A stretch of 64,000 bases of DNA. Source: an uncultured Lachnospiraceae bacterium. Lineage in GTDB: Bacteria; Bacillota; Clostridia; Lachnospirales; Lachnospiraceae. The position numbers were made by a program, and so were the translations under genes. Below, in pieces: positions 41,067 to 49,973 of the stretch. The notes under the pieces were generated by a model that saw only the letters and a program-made list of their open reading frames with translations, ran no database searches and was not told where the DNA came from. The DNA is taken from contig CAJURT010000017.1 in the NCBI GenBank assembly GCA_910588875.1, positions 6,397-70,396 of the forward strand, given 5' to 3'. Numbering within the stretch: the first letter of the stretch is position 1; each line of letters opens with the position of its first letter.

Positions 41067-42899
41067 GTGAGCAGATTGACGATTGTAACGAAGAACCAGG
41101 CCCAGAAGACGATGGAGGGCTTGTACCAGGATTTGGAGAGGCGGATTGTTGCCAGCCCGCCGGGGCTGTGCCCGGTGGATATGGCAGCCTCCTTTTTGAA
41201 ACTCTGCCATGCCCAGAGTTGCGGAAAGTGTGTGCCCTGCCGGATTGGGCTGGGGCAGCTTGAGAGGCTTTTGGAGGATGTTCTGGATGGAAAGGGAAGT
41301 CTGGAGACCATTAACCTGATTGAGGAACTGGCAGAGGATATTGCCCTGTCCGCGGATTGTGCCATCGGCTGGGAGGCAGCAAAGATGGTGCTTAAAGGAG
41401 TCCGGGGATTCCGGGAGGATTACGTGGAACATGTGGAGCGGGGGCGGTGTATCAGCGGGTTAAAGCAGGCAGTGCCCTGTGTCTCCCTCTGCCCGGCAGG
41501 GGTGGACATTCCCGGCTACATTGCCCTGGTGGGAGAGAAACGCTATGAGGATGCAGTGCGGCTGATCCGCAAGGACAATCCCATGGTTTCGGTCTGCGGG
41601 CTGATCTGTGAACATCCCTGCGAGGCCAGGTGCCGGCGGAATATGTTAGACCAGGGGGTGAACATTCGGGGACTGAAGCGGTATGCAGCGGAGCATGCCG
41701 GGAAGGTACCGGCTCCGAAACCGGCGGATTCTACCGGGAAAAGGGTGGCGGTCATCGGCGGCGGGCCCGGAGGCATCAGCGCGGCGTATTATCTGTCCCT
41801 CATGGGCCATGGAGTAACCATTTATGAGCAGAGGAAAAATCTGGGGGGAATGCTCCGCTATGGGATTCCCGCCTACCGGCTGCCCAGGGAAATCCTGGAT
41901 GAGGAGATTAAGGTGTTGCTTTCCCATGGAGTAAAGGTGGAGACCGGTGTCCGGATTGGGGAGGAGAGGACAGTTGAAGATCTCAGAAAAGAGTATGATG
42001 CGGTGTACATCGCCATCGGCGCCCACCAGGACAAGAAGATCGGTATTCCCGGTGAGGAGGCGAAAGGAGTGCTTTCTGCCGTGGAAATGCTGGGCAGGTT
42101 GGGGGAGGGAGAAACCCTGGACTTTGCCGGTGAAGATGTGATTGTCATCGGAGGCGGCAATGTGGCCATGGATGCGGCCCGGTCAGCAATCCGGCTGGGG
42201 GCGGCCAAGGTTCGGGTGGTTTACCGGAGAAGGGTTTCGGATATGACGGCGCTCCCCGAGGAAGTGGAGGGGGCAGTGGCCGAGGGATGCCAGATGGCAG
42301 AACTTTTGGCGCCAGTCAGGATTGAGGCAGGGGAAGATGGGAAGGCCGAAGCCCTGTGGGTGCAGCCCCAGATCATCGGCCAGGTGAAAGACGGCCGCCC
42401 GGCGCCCAGGAAGGCAGCCGTGGGGGAAGAACGACTGGCCTGTGACCGGATTATCGTGGCCATCGGCCAGGGGATTGAGACCAAGGCCTTTGAGGAGAGC
42501 GGGATCCCCATCCGCCGTGGGGGGATCGATGCCTTAAACTGGAGCGGTATCCAGAATATTCCAGGGGTATTTGCCGGTGGTGACTGTGTTACCGGGCCAG
42601 CTACGGTTATCCGTGCCATTGCGGCAGGAAAGGTGGCAGCAGCCAACATTGATGAATATCTGGGCTTCCATCATCCCATCGAGTCGGGAGTGGAAATTCC
42701 GAAAATCCGGCTGGATGACCGGGCGGCCTGGGGGCGGGTAAACATGAAAGAGAGAAACCCGGTTGAGCGGAAGAGGGATTTTGCACTGATTGAGCAGGGC
42801 ATGAGTGAGGAGGAGGCCTTGCAGGAGGCTTCCCGGTGCCTGCGGTGTGACCATTGTGGCTTTGGATGCTTTAGAGGAGGGAGGACTGAGAGATGGTAA
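41067..42899 (+). CDS. NuoF-like/GltD-like Fe-S flavoprotein
   Basis: A GTG start at 41067 is preceded by AGGGGG. The 610-residue protein begins with a region like the 4Fe-4S C-terminal domain of NuoF (SCGKCVPCRIGLGQLE ... DCAIG), followed by a GltD-like module: Cys-rich CVSLCPAGVDIPGY and CGLICEHPCEARC, an FAD loop VAVIGGGPGGISAAYYL, a pyridine-nucleotide loop VIVIGGGNVAMDAAR and the FAD motif GVFAGGDCVTGP. A CLRCDHCGFGC motif ends it. It overlaps the next gene, an [FeFe] hydrogenase, by 7 bases, so the two likely form a NAD(P)H-linked complex that exchanges electrons with xanthine dehydrogenase. Confidence 0.88.
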   Translation: MSRLTIVTKNQAQKTMEGLYQDLERRIVASPPGLCPVDMAASFLKLCHAQSCGKCVPCRIGLGQLERLLEDVLDGKGSLETINLIEELAEDIALSADCAIGWEAAKMVLKGVRGFREDYVEHVERGRCISGLKQAVPCVSLCPAGVDIPGYIALVGEKRYEDAVRLIRKDNPMVSVCGLICEHPCEARCRRNMLDQGVNIRGLKRYAAEHAGKVPAPKPADSTGKRVAVIGGGPGGISAAYYLSLMGHGVTIYEQRKNLGGMLRYGIPAYRLPREILDEEIKVLLSHGVKVETGVRIGEERTVEDLRKEYDAVYIAIGAHQDKKIGIPGEEAKGVLSAVEMLGRLGEGETLDFAGEDVIVIGGGNVAMDAARSAIRLGAAKVRVVYRRRVSDMTALPEEVEGAVAEGCQMAELLAPVRIEAGEDGKAEALWVQPQIIGQVKDGRPAPRKAAVGEERLACDRIIVAIGQGIETKAFEESGIPIRRGGIDALNWSGIQNIPGVFAGGDCVTGPATVIRAIAAGKVAAANIDEYLGFHHPIESGVEIPKIRLDDRAAWGRVNMKERNPVERKRDFALIEQGMSEEEALQEASRCLRCDHCGFGCFRGGRTERW

Positions 42900-44605
42900 A
42901 GCTGACAATCGATAACCAGCCCCTGGAGGTTCCTGCAGGGACTACTATTTTAGAGGCAGCCAGGGCAGCAAGAATCCGGATTCCCACCCTTTGCTTTTTA
43001 AAAGAAATCAATGAGATCGGCGCCTGCCGGGTCTGCCTGGTGGAGCAAAAGGGCAGGGAACGGCTTTTGACAGCCTGCAACAATGTGGTGGAATCAGGCA
43101 TGGAACTGTTTACCAACAGTCCCAAGGTGCGGCGGGCGAGGATGACCAACCTGCGCCTGATTCTTTCCCAGCATGACAGCAATTGCCCCACCTGTGTGAG
43201 AAGCGGCAATTGTTCTTTGCAAAAGCTGGCCAATGACCTGGGGATTGTCCGGGTACCCTATGAGAAACAGCTGTTCCACAGCCGGTGGACGAAGAATTTC
43301 CCTCTGCTGCGCAATTATGAAAAATGTATTAAATGTATGCGGTGCATCCAGATCTGTGAAAAAGTGCAGGGCATGAATATCTGGGATTTGTCCAAGACAG
43401 GCTCCCGCACCACCGTGGACGTATCTGGCAACCGGATATTGGAGGAGAGCGACTGTGCCCTTTGCGGCCAGTGCATTACCCATTGCCCCACCGGGGCGCT
43501 GCGGGAGCGGGATGACACCCCAAAGGTATTCCGTGCCCTGGCTGACCCGGACAAAATCACTGTGGTGCAGATTGCACCGGCAGTGCGGGCAGCCTGGGGG
43601 GAGAGCCTGGGCCTCTCCCGGGAGGCTGCCACAGTAAAACGCCTGGTGGCAGCCATGAGGAAGATGGGTTTTGACTACATTTTTGACACCAACTTCTCAG
43701 CAGATTTAACCATCATGGAGGAGGGAAGCGAGTTTTTGGAGCGGATGAAGAGGCGGGGAGAGGCAAAGCTGCCTCTGTTTACCTCCTGCTGCCCGGGATG
43801 GGTGCGTTTCATCAAATCCCAATATCCGGAGATGGTGGCTCATCTCTCCACCGCCAAATCCCCCCAGCAGATGTTCGGGGCAGTGGCAAAAAGCTATTAT
43901 GCCAGCCTTTTGGGAGTGGAGCCGGAGAGGATTTTCTGCGTGTCCGTGATGCCCTGCCTGGCCAAGAAACAGGAGTGCGCCCTGCCAGCCATGCAGGATG
44001 CCGGAGCCGGACAGGATGTGGATGTGGTGCTGACCACCCGGGAGATTGACCGGATGATTCGGGCAGAACACATCGATGCCCAGGGGCTTTCAGAGGAGGA
44101 ATTTGATGTGCCCCTTGGGCAGGGAACCGGGGCAGCGGTTATTTTCGGAGCCACCGGCGGCGTGATGGAGGCAGCCCTGCGCAGCGCCTATTATCTGGTA
44201 ACCGGAAAGAACCCGGAGCCGGATGCATTCCGGCAGGTGCGGGGTCTTGAAGGGTGGAAGGAAGCCGTGTTTGACCTGGCGGGTACGCCGGTGCGGGTGG
44301 CAGTGGCCAGCGGGCTGGGGAATACCAGGCGGCTGATGGAAGCCGTCAAAAGAGGGGAAGCGCAGTATGATTTTGTGGAGATTATGGCCTGCCCCGGCGG
44401 CTGTGCGGGAGGAGGAGGCCAGCCGATTCACGACGGGGAGGAACTGGCCGGAGTGAGAGGCCAGGTGCTCTACGGCCTTGACCAGGTGAGTGAACTGAGA
44501 TTTTCCCACGAGAACCCGGCGGTGCTGCAGTGCTATGAGGATTTCTTTGGAAAGCCTCTTTCCCAGAAGGCGCATCACCTTCTGCATACAGACCATGAGG
44601 GATAG
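42893..44605 (+). CDS. [FeFe] hydrogenase
   Basis: The 570-residue protein has all three H-cluster motifs: TSCCPGW (297-303), MPCLAKKQE (353-361) and EIMACPGGCAGGGGQP (496-511). The N-terminus carries a 2Fe-2S domain (C34, C45, C48, C62), a His-Cys motif with CPTCVRSGNC, and a pair of 4Fe-4S motifs (CIKCMRCIQIC, CALCGQCITHC). This is the standard catalytic subunit layout for proton reduction or H2 oxidation. The maturases HydEFG are not in the window. It is coupled to the NuoF/GltD-like gene and followed after 24 bases by xanthine dehydrogenase, tying H2 turnover to purine oxidation or reduction (inference from layout). Confidence 0.93.
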   Translation: MVKLTIDNQPLEVPAGTTILEAARAARIRIPTLCFLKEINEIGACRVCLVEQKGRERLLTACNNVVESGMELFTNSPKVRRARMTNLRLILSQHDSNCPTCVRSGNCSLQKLANDLGIVRVPYEKQLFHSRWTKNFPLLRNYEKCIKCMRCIQICEKVQGMNIWDLSKTGSRTTVDVSGNRILEESDCALCGQCITHCPTGALRERDDTPKVFRALADPDKITVVQIAPAVRAAWGESLGLSREAATVKRLVAAMRKMGFDYIFDTNFSADLTIMEEGSEFLERMKRRGEAKLPLFTSCCPGWVRFIKSQYPEMVAHLSTAKSPQQMFGAVAKSYYASLLGVEPERIFCVSVMPCLAKKQECALPAMQDAGAGQDVDVVLTTREIDRMIRAEHIDAQGLSEEEFDVPLGQGTGAAVIFGATGGVMEAALRSAYYLVTGKNPEPDAFRQVRGLEGWKEAVFDLAGTPVRVAVASGLGNTRRLMEAVKRGEAQYDFVEIMACPGGCAGGGGQPIHDGEELAGVRGQVLYGLDQVSELRFSHENPAVLQCYEDFFGKPLSQKAHHLLHTDHEG

Positions 44606-44629
44606 GGAGTTATCAAAAGGAGGAATTGT

Positions 44630-47194
44630 ATGTATCATCTATCAATTAACGGAAGAATGTATGAAGCGCCCGGGGACAAAAAGCTGCTGCGGTTTCTGCG
44701 GGATGATTTACACCTTACGGCCACAAAGGACGGCTGCAGTGAGGGCGCCTGCGGAACATGTACGGTGTTAGTGGACGGGAAAAAGGTTAAGGCCTGTGTG
44801 CCGAAGATCAGCACCCTGGAGGGAAAGGAGATTCTGACTGTGGAGGGAATCCCCCAGGAGGAAATGAAGGTTTATGAGCATTGCTTTGCAGAGGCAGGGG
44901 CAGTCCAGTGCGGATTTTGCATCCCGGGAATGATCATTTCCGCCAAGAGCCTGTTAGATCAGAACCTGAATCCTTCCAGGGCGGACGTGAAGAAGGCAAT
45001 CCGGGGAAATCTGTGCCGCTGTACGGGATATAAGAAGATTGAGGATGCAATTCTGATGGCAGCGGAATTTTTCCGGGAAAAGAAAAAGATTCCGGCACAG
45101 CCGGAAACCCTGCACATGAATGAGCATTTTAAGCGGATTGATGCGGCGGAGAAGGTGAATGGCAGCGGAATTTTTGCGGATGACATTTACCTGCCGGATA
45201 TGCTCTATGGGAAATGTCTGTATTCCCGGTATCCCCGGGCCCTGGTGAACCGGATTGACGTGACAGAGGCCAGGAAGCATCCGGACTGTGTGGGGATTTT
45301 GCTGAAGGAAGATGTGCCCTGCAATAAGATCGGCCATATCAAGCAGGATTGGGATGTGCTCAGGGGAGAGGGGGATATCACCCGCTACGTGGGGGATGCC
45401 CTGGCTTTGGTGGTTTCCAAAAAGCAGGAAAGCCTGCAGGAGATTCTGGACTTGATAGAGGCGGATTTGACGGAACTTGCGCCAATTACCTCCCCCTATG
45501 AGGCGCTCAAAGGGGATGCACCCCTGCTCCATGAGGACGGGAATGTGATGAGCCGGGCGACTCTGGTGCGGGGAAATGCGGATGAGGCCATCAAAAACTC
45601 CAGGTATGTGGTGACCCGCAAGTATAAGACCTCCTGGCAGGAGCATGGGTTTATGGAGCCGGAGTGCTGTGTGGCTCTGCCGGAGGGGGAGGATGGGCTG
45701 CTGGTCTATACCTCCAGCCAGTCGGTCTATGACGTGCAGAGGGAGTGCGCCAAGATGCTGGGGCTGCCGCCGGAGAAGGTTCACTGCCGGGCGCCCTTGG
45801 TGGGCGGAGGCTTTGGGGGGAAGGAGGACATGACCGTGCAGCAGTATGCCGCTCTGGCCGCCTGGTATACGAAGAAGCCGGTGAAGGTGAAATACAGCCG
45901 CCAGGAATCCCTCAATTACCACGTGAAGCGTCATCCCATGGAGATGGAATTTACCACAGCCTGTGATGAGAAGGGGCATCTGACAGCCATGAAGGGGATT
46001 ATCATTGCAGATACGGGAGCCTACGCTTCCCTGGGCGGGCCGGTTCTGCATCGGTCCTGCACCCATGCGGCAGGACCCTATAACTATCAGAATATCGATA
46101 TTTTCGGTATGTCAGTGTATACGAATAACGTGGTGGCAGGGGCTTACCGGGGCTTCGGCGTGACCCAAAGCTGCTTTGCCACGGAGATGAATATCAATCT
46201 GCTGGCAGAGATGTGCGGCCTTGACCCCTGGGAGTTTCGGCGGCGCAATGCCATCAAGCCGGGAGATATCCTGCCCAACGGGCAGAGGGCTGACGCCAAC
46301 ACCAATATGGAAGCCTGCCTGGATGCAGTGAAGGATATTTATTATGCCCATCCTTATGCAGGGATTGCCTGCGGGTTTAAAAATTCCGGCACCGGGATGG
46401 GAAAGAAGGACATCGGGCGGGTACTTCTCTCTGTGGAGAAGGGAAAGATTCATATCCGTACCTCAGCCTCCTGTATGGGGCAGGGAATCGGCCAGATGAC
46501 CCTGACAGAGATCTGCCATGTGACAGGGCTGAACCCGGCGCTCTTTGTGTTTGAGGCGGCAGATACGGTGCGGACACCGGATTCCGGGACTTCCACAGCT
46601 TCCCGGCAGACAGTGGTCACCGGGGAGGCGGCCCGCCGGGCAGGAGAGAAATTAAAGCTGGCATTGGATGGGGGCAGGAGCATTGACGACTTAGAGGGGA
46701 TGGAGTTCTTTGGGGAGTATTCAGTGAAGACAGACCCCCTGGGAGCCATCAAGGAGAATCCGGTCAGCCATGTCTCTTACTCCTACGGCACCCAGGTGAT
46801 TATCCTCAATGAGGAGGGGAAGATCACAAAGGCAGTGTCAGCCTTTGATGTGGGGACACCGGTGAATATCCAGTCCGTGGAAGGCCAGATCGAAGGCGGC
46901 ATGGTCATGGGAATCGGTTATGGGGTAACCGAGGAATTTAACTGTGAGGGGGGATATCCTAAGAGCCGGTTTGGCACCATTGGGTTTATGCGGGCAGATG
47001 AGGTACCGGAATTGGAGGTAATGCTCTGTGTGCCGGAAGAGGAACGGAAGCTGCCCTATTCCCTGGGGGCCAAAGGATGCGGGGAATTGTGCATGATTCC
47101 CACTGCTCCTGCCTGCGCCCTGGCCTATTATAAGCTGGACGGGAAATTCAGGCAGAGCCTGCCCCTTAAGGAGACGGCTTACCGGAAGAAATAA
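44630..47194 (+). CDS. xdh: Fused selenium-type xanthine dehydrogenase (Fe-S plus Mo domains)
   Basis: The 854-residue protein fuses the two-cluster 2Fe-2S domain (C36, C41, C44, C56; C94, C97, C129, C131) with the molybdopterin domain from about residue 165. Mo-site motifs are visible: VGGGFGGKED, AYRGFGVTQ, CMGQGIGQ and the catalytic Glu in GAKGCGELCMIP. No FAD domain is present, so an outside flavoprotein must take electrons; the two upstream genes fit. The layout matches the selenium-dependent xanthine dehydrogenase group, in which labile Se is a Mo ligand. No in-frame UGA selenocysteine codon is present, as expected for that group. Ribosome binding site AAGGAGG. Confidence 0.93.
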   Translation: MYHLSINGRMYEAPGDKKLLRFLRDDLHLTATKDGCSEGACGTCTVLVDGKKVKACVPKISTLEGKEILTVEGIPQEEMKVYEHCFAEAGAVQCGFCIPGMIISAKSLLDQNLNPSRADVKKAIRGNLCRCTGYKKIEDAILMAAEFFREKKKIPAQPETLHMNEHFKRIDAAEKVNGSGIFADDIYLPDMLYGKCLYSRYPRALVNRIDVTEARKHPDCVGILLKEDVPCNKIGHIKQDWDVLRGEGDITRYVGDALALVVSKKQESLQEILDLIEADLTELAPITSPYEALKGDAPLLHEDGNVMSRATLVRGNADEAIKNSRYVVTRKYKTSWQEHGFMEPECCVALPEGEDGLLVYTSSQSVYDVQRECAKMLGLPPEKVHCRAPLVGGGFGGKEDMTVQQYAALAAWYTKKPVKVKYSRQESLNYHVKRHPMEMEFTTACDEKGHLTAMKGIIIADTGAYASLGGPVLHRSCTHAAGPYNYQNIDIFGMSVYTNNVVAGAYRGFGVTQSCFATEMNINLLAEMCGLDPWEFRRRNAIKPGDILPNGQRADANTNMEACLDAVKDIYYAHPYAGIACGFKNSGTGMGKKDIGRVLLSVEKGKIHIRTSASCMGQGIGQMTLTEICHVTGLNPALFVFEAADTVRTPDSGTSTASRQTVVTGEAARRAGEKLKLALDGGRSIDDLEGMEFFGEYSVKTDPLGAIKENPVSHVSYSYGTQVIILNEEGKITKAVSAFDVGTPVNIQSVEGQIEGGMVMGIGYGVTEEFNCEGGYPKSRFGTIGFMRADEVPELEVMLCVPEEERKLPYSLGAKGCGELCMIPTAPACALAYYKLDGKFRQSLPLKETAYRKK

Positions 47195-47254
47195 AGCAGA
47201 AAACAAGCACAGGCGCCGGCCGTAGGCCATGGCGCCTGGTAAAAGGAGGGGAAG

Positions 47255-48211
47255 ATGAGAAAGACAGGCGCCGTGTTGGTGGCAGCGGGGCTTTCCAGCA
47301 GGATGGGGGCATTTAAGCCAATGCTTCCCTTTGGGGATTCCACGATAGCCCTTCATGTGGTAACCATGCTAAGGCAGCTTAAGGTGGATCCGGTGGTGGT
47401 AGTGACCGGACATCAGGCTGAATCGCTGGAACGCCATCTTTTTTATACAGGCGTTCGGTTTGTAAGAAACGAACGGTATGAAAATACCCATATGTTTGAT
47501 TCCGTGAAGCTGGGGCTTAGGGCATTGGAGGGGGAGGGGATGTGGGAACAGGTGATGGTAATGCCCATCGATCTTCCGGCCATTTTGCCGGAAACATTCC
47601 GCCAGGTAATGAAGATTGACGCAGAGGTGGTGAGGACGGTGTACCAGGGAAAGGCAGGCCATCCGGTTATGTTTGAGAGGAATCTGGTGCCAAGGCTTTT
47701 GGAATATGAAGGAGCCCAGGGGCTTCGGGGAGCCATCCGGGAACTGGGGGTAAGGATAACCAACCTGGAAGTGGAGGATGAGGGGATACGCCGGGATGTG
47801 GATACGCCTAAAGCCTACCGGCAGCTGCTGGAATGGGACTATGAGAGAGGAAACGGCTATCCTCTGCGTCCCTCTGTCCGGGTTTTCCTTCACGGGAGGG
47901 AGATGTTTTTTGAACCAGATACGGCGAGGCTTCTGTCCCTGATTGATAAGACAGGGTCGATTCAGGAGGCCTGCGGGGGGATGGAACTTTCCTATAGCAA
48001 GGGCAGCCGGATGATTCGGAAGGTGGAACGGCAGCTGGGATTTCCGGTGGTGGAGCGCCGGGCAGGAGGGATTGGGGGCGGCGGTTCCCTGCTGACAGAG
48101 GAAGGAAAAGGGCTGCTTAAGAGTTATGAAGCCATGGAGAGGGAAATACAGGGATGCCTCCAACAGATCTTCTGGAAGCATTTTGAAAAAGGATTTCATA
48201 AAACAATTTAG
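47255..48211 (+). CDS. mocA: MocA-type cytidylyltransferase fused to a ModE-like HTH
   Basis: Residues 1-195 are a MobA/MocA-type nucleotidyltransferase with VLVAAGLSSRMGAFKPMLPF and the metal Asp in MPIDLP, matching YgfJ/MocA, which makes molybdopterin cytosine dinucleotide for xanthine-dehydrogenase-type enzymes. Residues about 205-300 match the LysR-like winged helix of ModE (LLSLIDKTGSIQEACGGMEL, SKGSRMIRKVERQLGFPVV). The fusion could both mature the cofactor and sense it, or bind DNA at the mod genes. It is the first of the cofactor genes behind xdh. Confidence 0.9.
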   Translation: MRKTGAVLVAAGLSSRMGAFKPMLPFGDSTIALHVVTMLRQLKVDPVVVVTGHQAESLERHLFYTGVRFVRNERYENTHMFDSVKLGLRALEGEGMWEQVMVMPIDLPAILPETFRQVMKIDAEVVRTVYQGKAGHPVMFERNLVPRLLEYEGAQGLRGAIRELGVRITNLEVEDEGIRRDVDTPKAYRQLLEWDYERGNGYPLRPSVRVFLHGREMFFEPDTARLLSLIDKTGSIQEACGGMELSYSKGSRMIRKVERQLGFPVVERRAGGIGGGGSLLTEEGKGLLKSYEAMEREIQGCLQQIFWKHFEKGFHKTI

Positions 48212-48230
48212 AAAAGAAGGTGGAACAGAG

Positions 48231-49289
48231 ATGAAATTGGTCAAAACCCCGGAGGCAGAAGGCACGGTGCTTTGTCATGATATCACACAGATTGTCAGGG
48301 GGGTCAGGAAGGATGCAATATTCCGAAAAGGCCATGTGGTGACGAAGGAAGATATTCCGGTATTGCTTAGTGTGGGCAAGGATCAGCTTTATGTGTGGGA
48401 AAAGGAGGAGGGCATGCTTCATGAGAATGAGGCGGCAGAGATTCTCTGCGGGCTGTGCCAGGGTGAGCATATGGAGCGGTCAGAGGTAAAGGAAGGGAAG
48501 ATCGAACTGAGGGCAGCCTGCGACGGCCTGCTGAAGGTTCAGTCACAAGCCCTGAAAGCAGTCAATGGCTTCGGGCAGATGATGATCGCTTCCCGCCATG
48601 GCAATTTCCCTGTGAAGAAAGGGGACAAGCTGGCAGGCACCAGAATCATTCCGCTGATTATAGAGGAGGAAAAGATGAGGGCGGCAAAGGAGGCGGCCCT
48701 GGCAGCAGCCGGCGGCCGTCCCCTGTTGGAACTCAAACCCTTTTCCCATAAAAAAGTGGGGATTGTCACCACAGGCAATGAGGTGTATTACGGAAGGATA
48801 CAGGATACCTTTACCCCGGTAATCGAGGAGAAGCTGAAAGAATTTGATACGGAGATTATCGGCCATGTGACCTGGAATGACGATGACAGGAAGGTGACGG
48901 GGAGTATCCTGGAGATGATTGGCAAGGGGGCGGATGTGGTGATCTGCACTGGGGGGATGAGTGTGGATCCGGACGACCGGACGCCCTTGGCGATTAAAAA
49001 TACGGGAGCCCGCATTGTGTCCTATGGGGCGCCGGTACTGCCAGGAGCCATGTTTTTGCTGGCATATTATAAGCAGGACAAGGAGCGGAATTCACGGACC
49101 GTAGCCGTGATGGGGCTGCCGGGCTGTGTGATGTATGCAAGGCGGACAATTTTTGACCTTGTTCTGCCCCGGGTTCTGGCAGAGGATGAGGTGACCAAGG
49201 AGGAACTGGCCGCCTTAGGGGAGGGCGGTTTGTGCCTGAATTGCCTGGAATGCACATTTCCCAATTGCGGTTTTGGAAAGGGGCATTAG
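48231..49289 (+). CDS. Molybdopterin-binding (MoeA/MoaB-like) protein
   Basis: The 352-residue protein starts at ATG 48231 (AAGGTGG upstream). A MoCF_biosynth domain lies at about 180-310 with IVTTGNEVYYG and the CTGGMSVDPDDRT loop that binds molybdopterin in MoeA/MogA. The N-terminal 170 residues are shorter than in MoeA and lack its full domain set. A Cys-rich tail, CLNCLECTFPNCGFG, could bind metal. Related proteins sit beside selenium-type hydroxylases, so it may insert Mo into, or otherwise finish, the cytosine-dinucleotide cofactor. Confidence 0.85.
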   Translation: MKLVKTPEAEGTVLCHDITQIVRGVRKDAIFRKGHVVTKEDIPVLLSVGKDQLYVWEKEEGMLHENEAAEILCGLCQGEHMERSEVKEGKIELRAACDGLLKVQSQALKAVNGFGQMMIASRHGNFPVKKGDKLAGTRIIPLIIEEEKMRAAKEAALAAAGGRPLLELKPFSHKKVGIVTTGNEVYYGRIQDTFTPVIEEKLKEFDTEIIGHVTWNDDDRKVTGSILEMIGKGADVVICTGGMSVDPDDRTPLAIKNTGARIVSYGAPVLPGAMFLLAYYKQDKERNSRTVAVMGLPGCVMYARRTIFDLVLPRVLAEDEVTKEELAALGEGGLCLNCLECTFPNCGFGKGH

Positions 49290-49436
49290 TTTCGGAAGAA
49301 CAAGGCGTTTTTCCTGGGTATTTGGATTGGGAGGGTGAAAGGGAGAAAAACAATATGGATAACTTTAATAAAATATTTTATAAAAAATTAAAAAATCAAT
49401 GGCCAAAGGCCATGGGAGGGAAAGGGGAGGGAAGCC

Positions 49437-49973
49437 ATGGAACTGACACATTTTGACGACCAGGGAAATGCCTGGATGGTGGATGTGGGGGGAAAGGAAG
49501 ATACCTGGCGGGAGGCAGTGGCGGTTGGTAGCATTTCTATGACCAGGGAGTGCCTGGAGAGGGTAAAGGCAGGCTCCCTGGCCAAGGGGGATGTATTGGG
49601 GGTGGCACGGGTGGCAGGAATCATGGGAGCCAAGCGCACTTCGGAACTGATTCCCCTGTGCCATCCGCTGAACTTAACGAAGCTGTCCCTGGATTTTTCC
49701 CTCCGGGAGGAGGCCGGGGAGATCCAGGTAATGTGCAGGGCGCAGACAAGAGGGAAAACCGGGGTGGAGATGGAAGCCCTGACCGGAGTGACGGTTGCTC
49801 TGCTCACCATTTATGATATGTGCAAAGCAGCAGATAAGGCTATGGAGATCGGCCAGGTCTATCTGGCAGAGAAAAGGGGCGGAAAGAGCAAAACCTTTAG
49901 AAATGAAAAACATAAAGCAGGGGAAGGCAATCTTTTCCATAGGGGGAGTCTCAGGAAAAAGGAGGAACCGTGA
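49437..49973 (+). CDS. moaC: Cyclic pyranopterin monophosphate synthase MoaC
   Basis: The 178-residue protein has MoaC motifs: MVDVGGKEDTWREAVA, KGDVLGVARVAGIMGAKRT, IPLCHPL, and GVEMEALTGVTVALLTIYDM with the catalytic acidic/Lys region. MoaC with MoaA makes cyclic pyranopterin monophosphate from GTP. About 20 residues beyond the usual end are basic. It overlaps moaA by four bases (GTGA). The upstream 147-base gap holds a hairpin ATGGCC-AAA-GGCCAT (about 49399-49413). Confidence 0.95.
   Translation: MELTHFDDQGNAWMVDVGGKEDTWREAVAVGSISMTRECLERVKAGSLAKGDVLGVARVAGIMGAKRTSELIPLCHPLNLTKLSLDFSLREEAGEIQVMCRAQTRGKTGVEMEALTGVTVALLTIYDMCKAADKAMEIGQVYLAEKRGGKSKTFRNEKHKAGEGNLFHRGSLRKKEEP

Noticed and set aside
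44630..47194. Selenocysteine in xanthine dehydrogenase
   Set aside because: No in-frame UGA and no obvious SECIS element; in this enzyme group selenium is a labile cofactor ligand.
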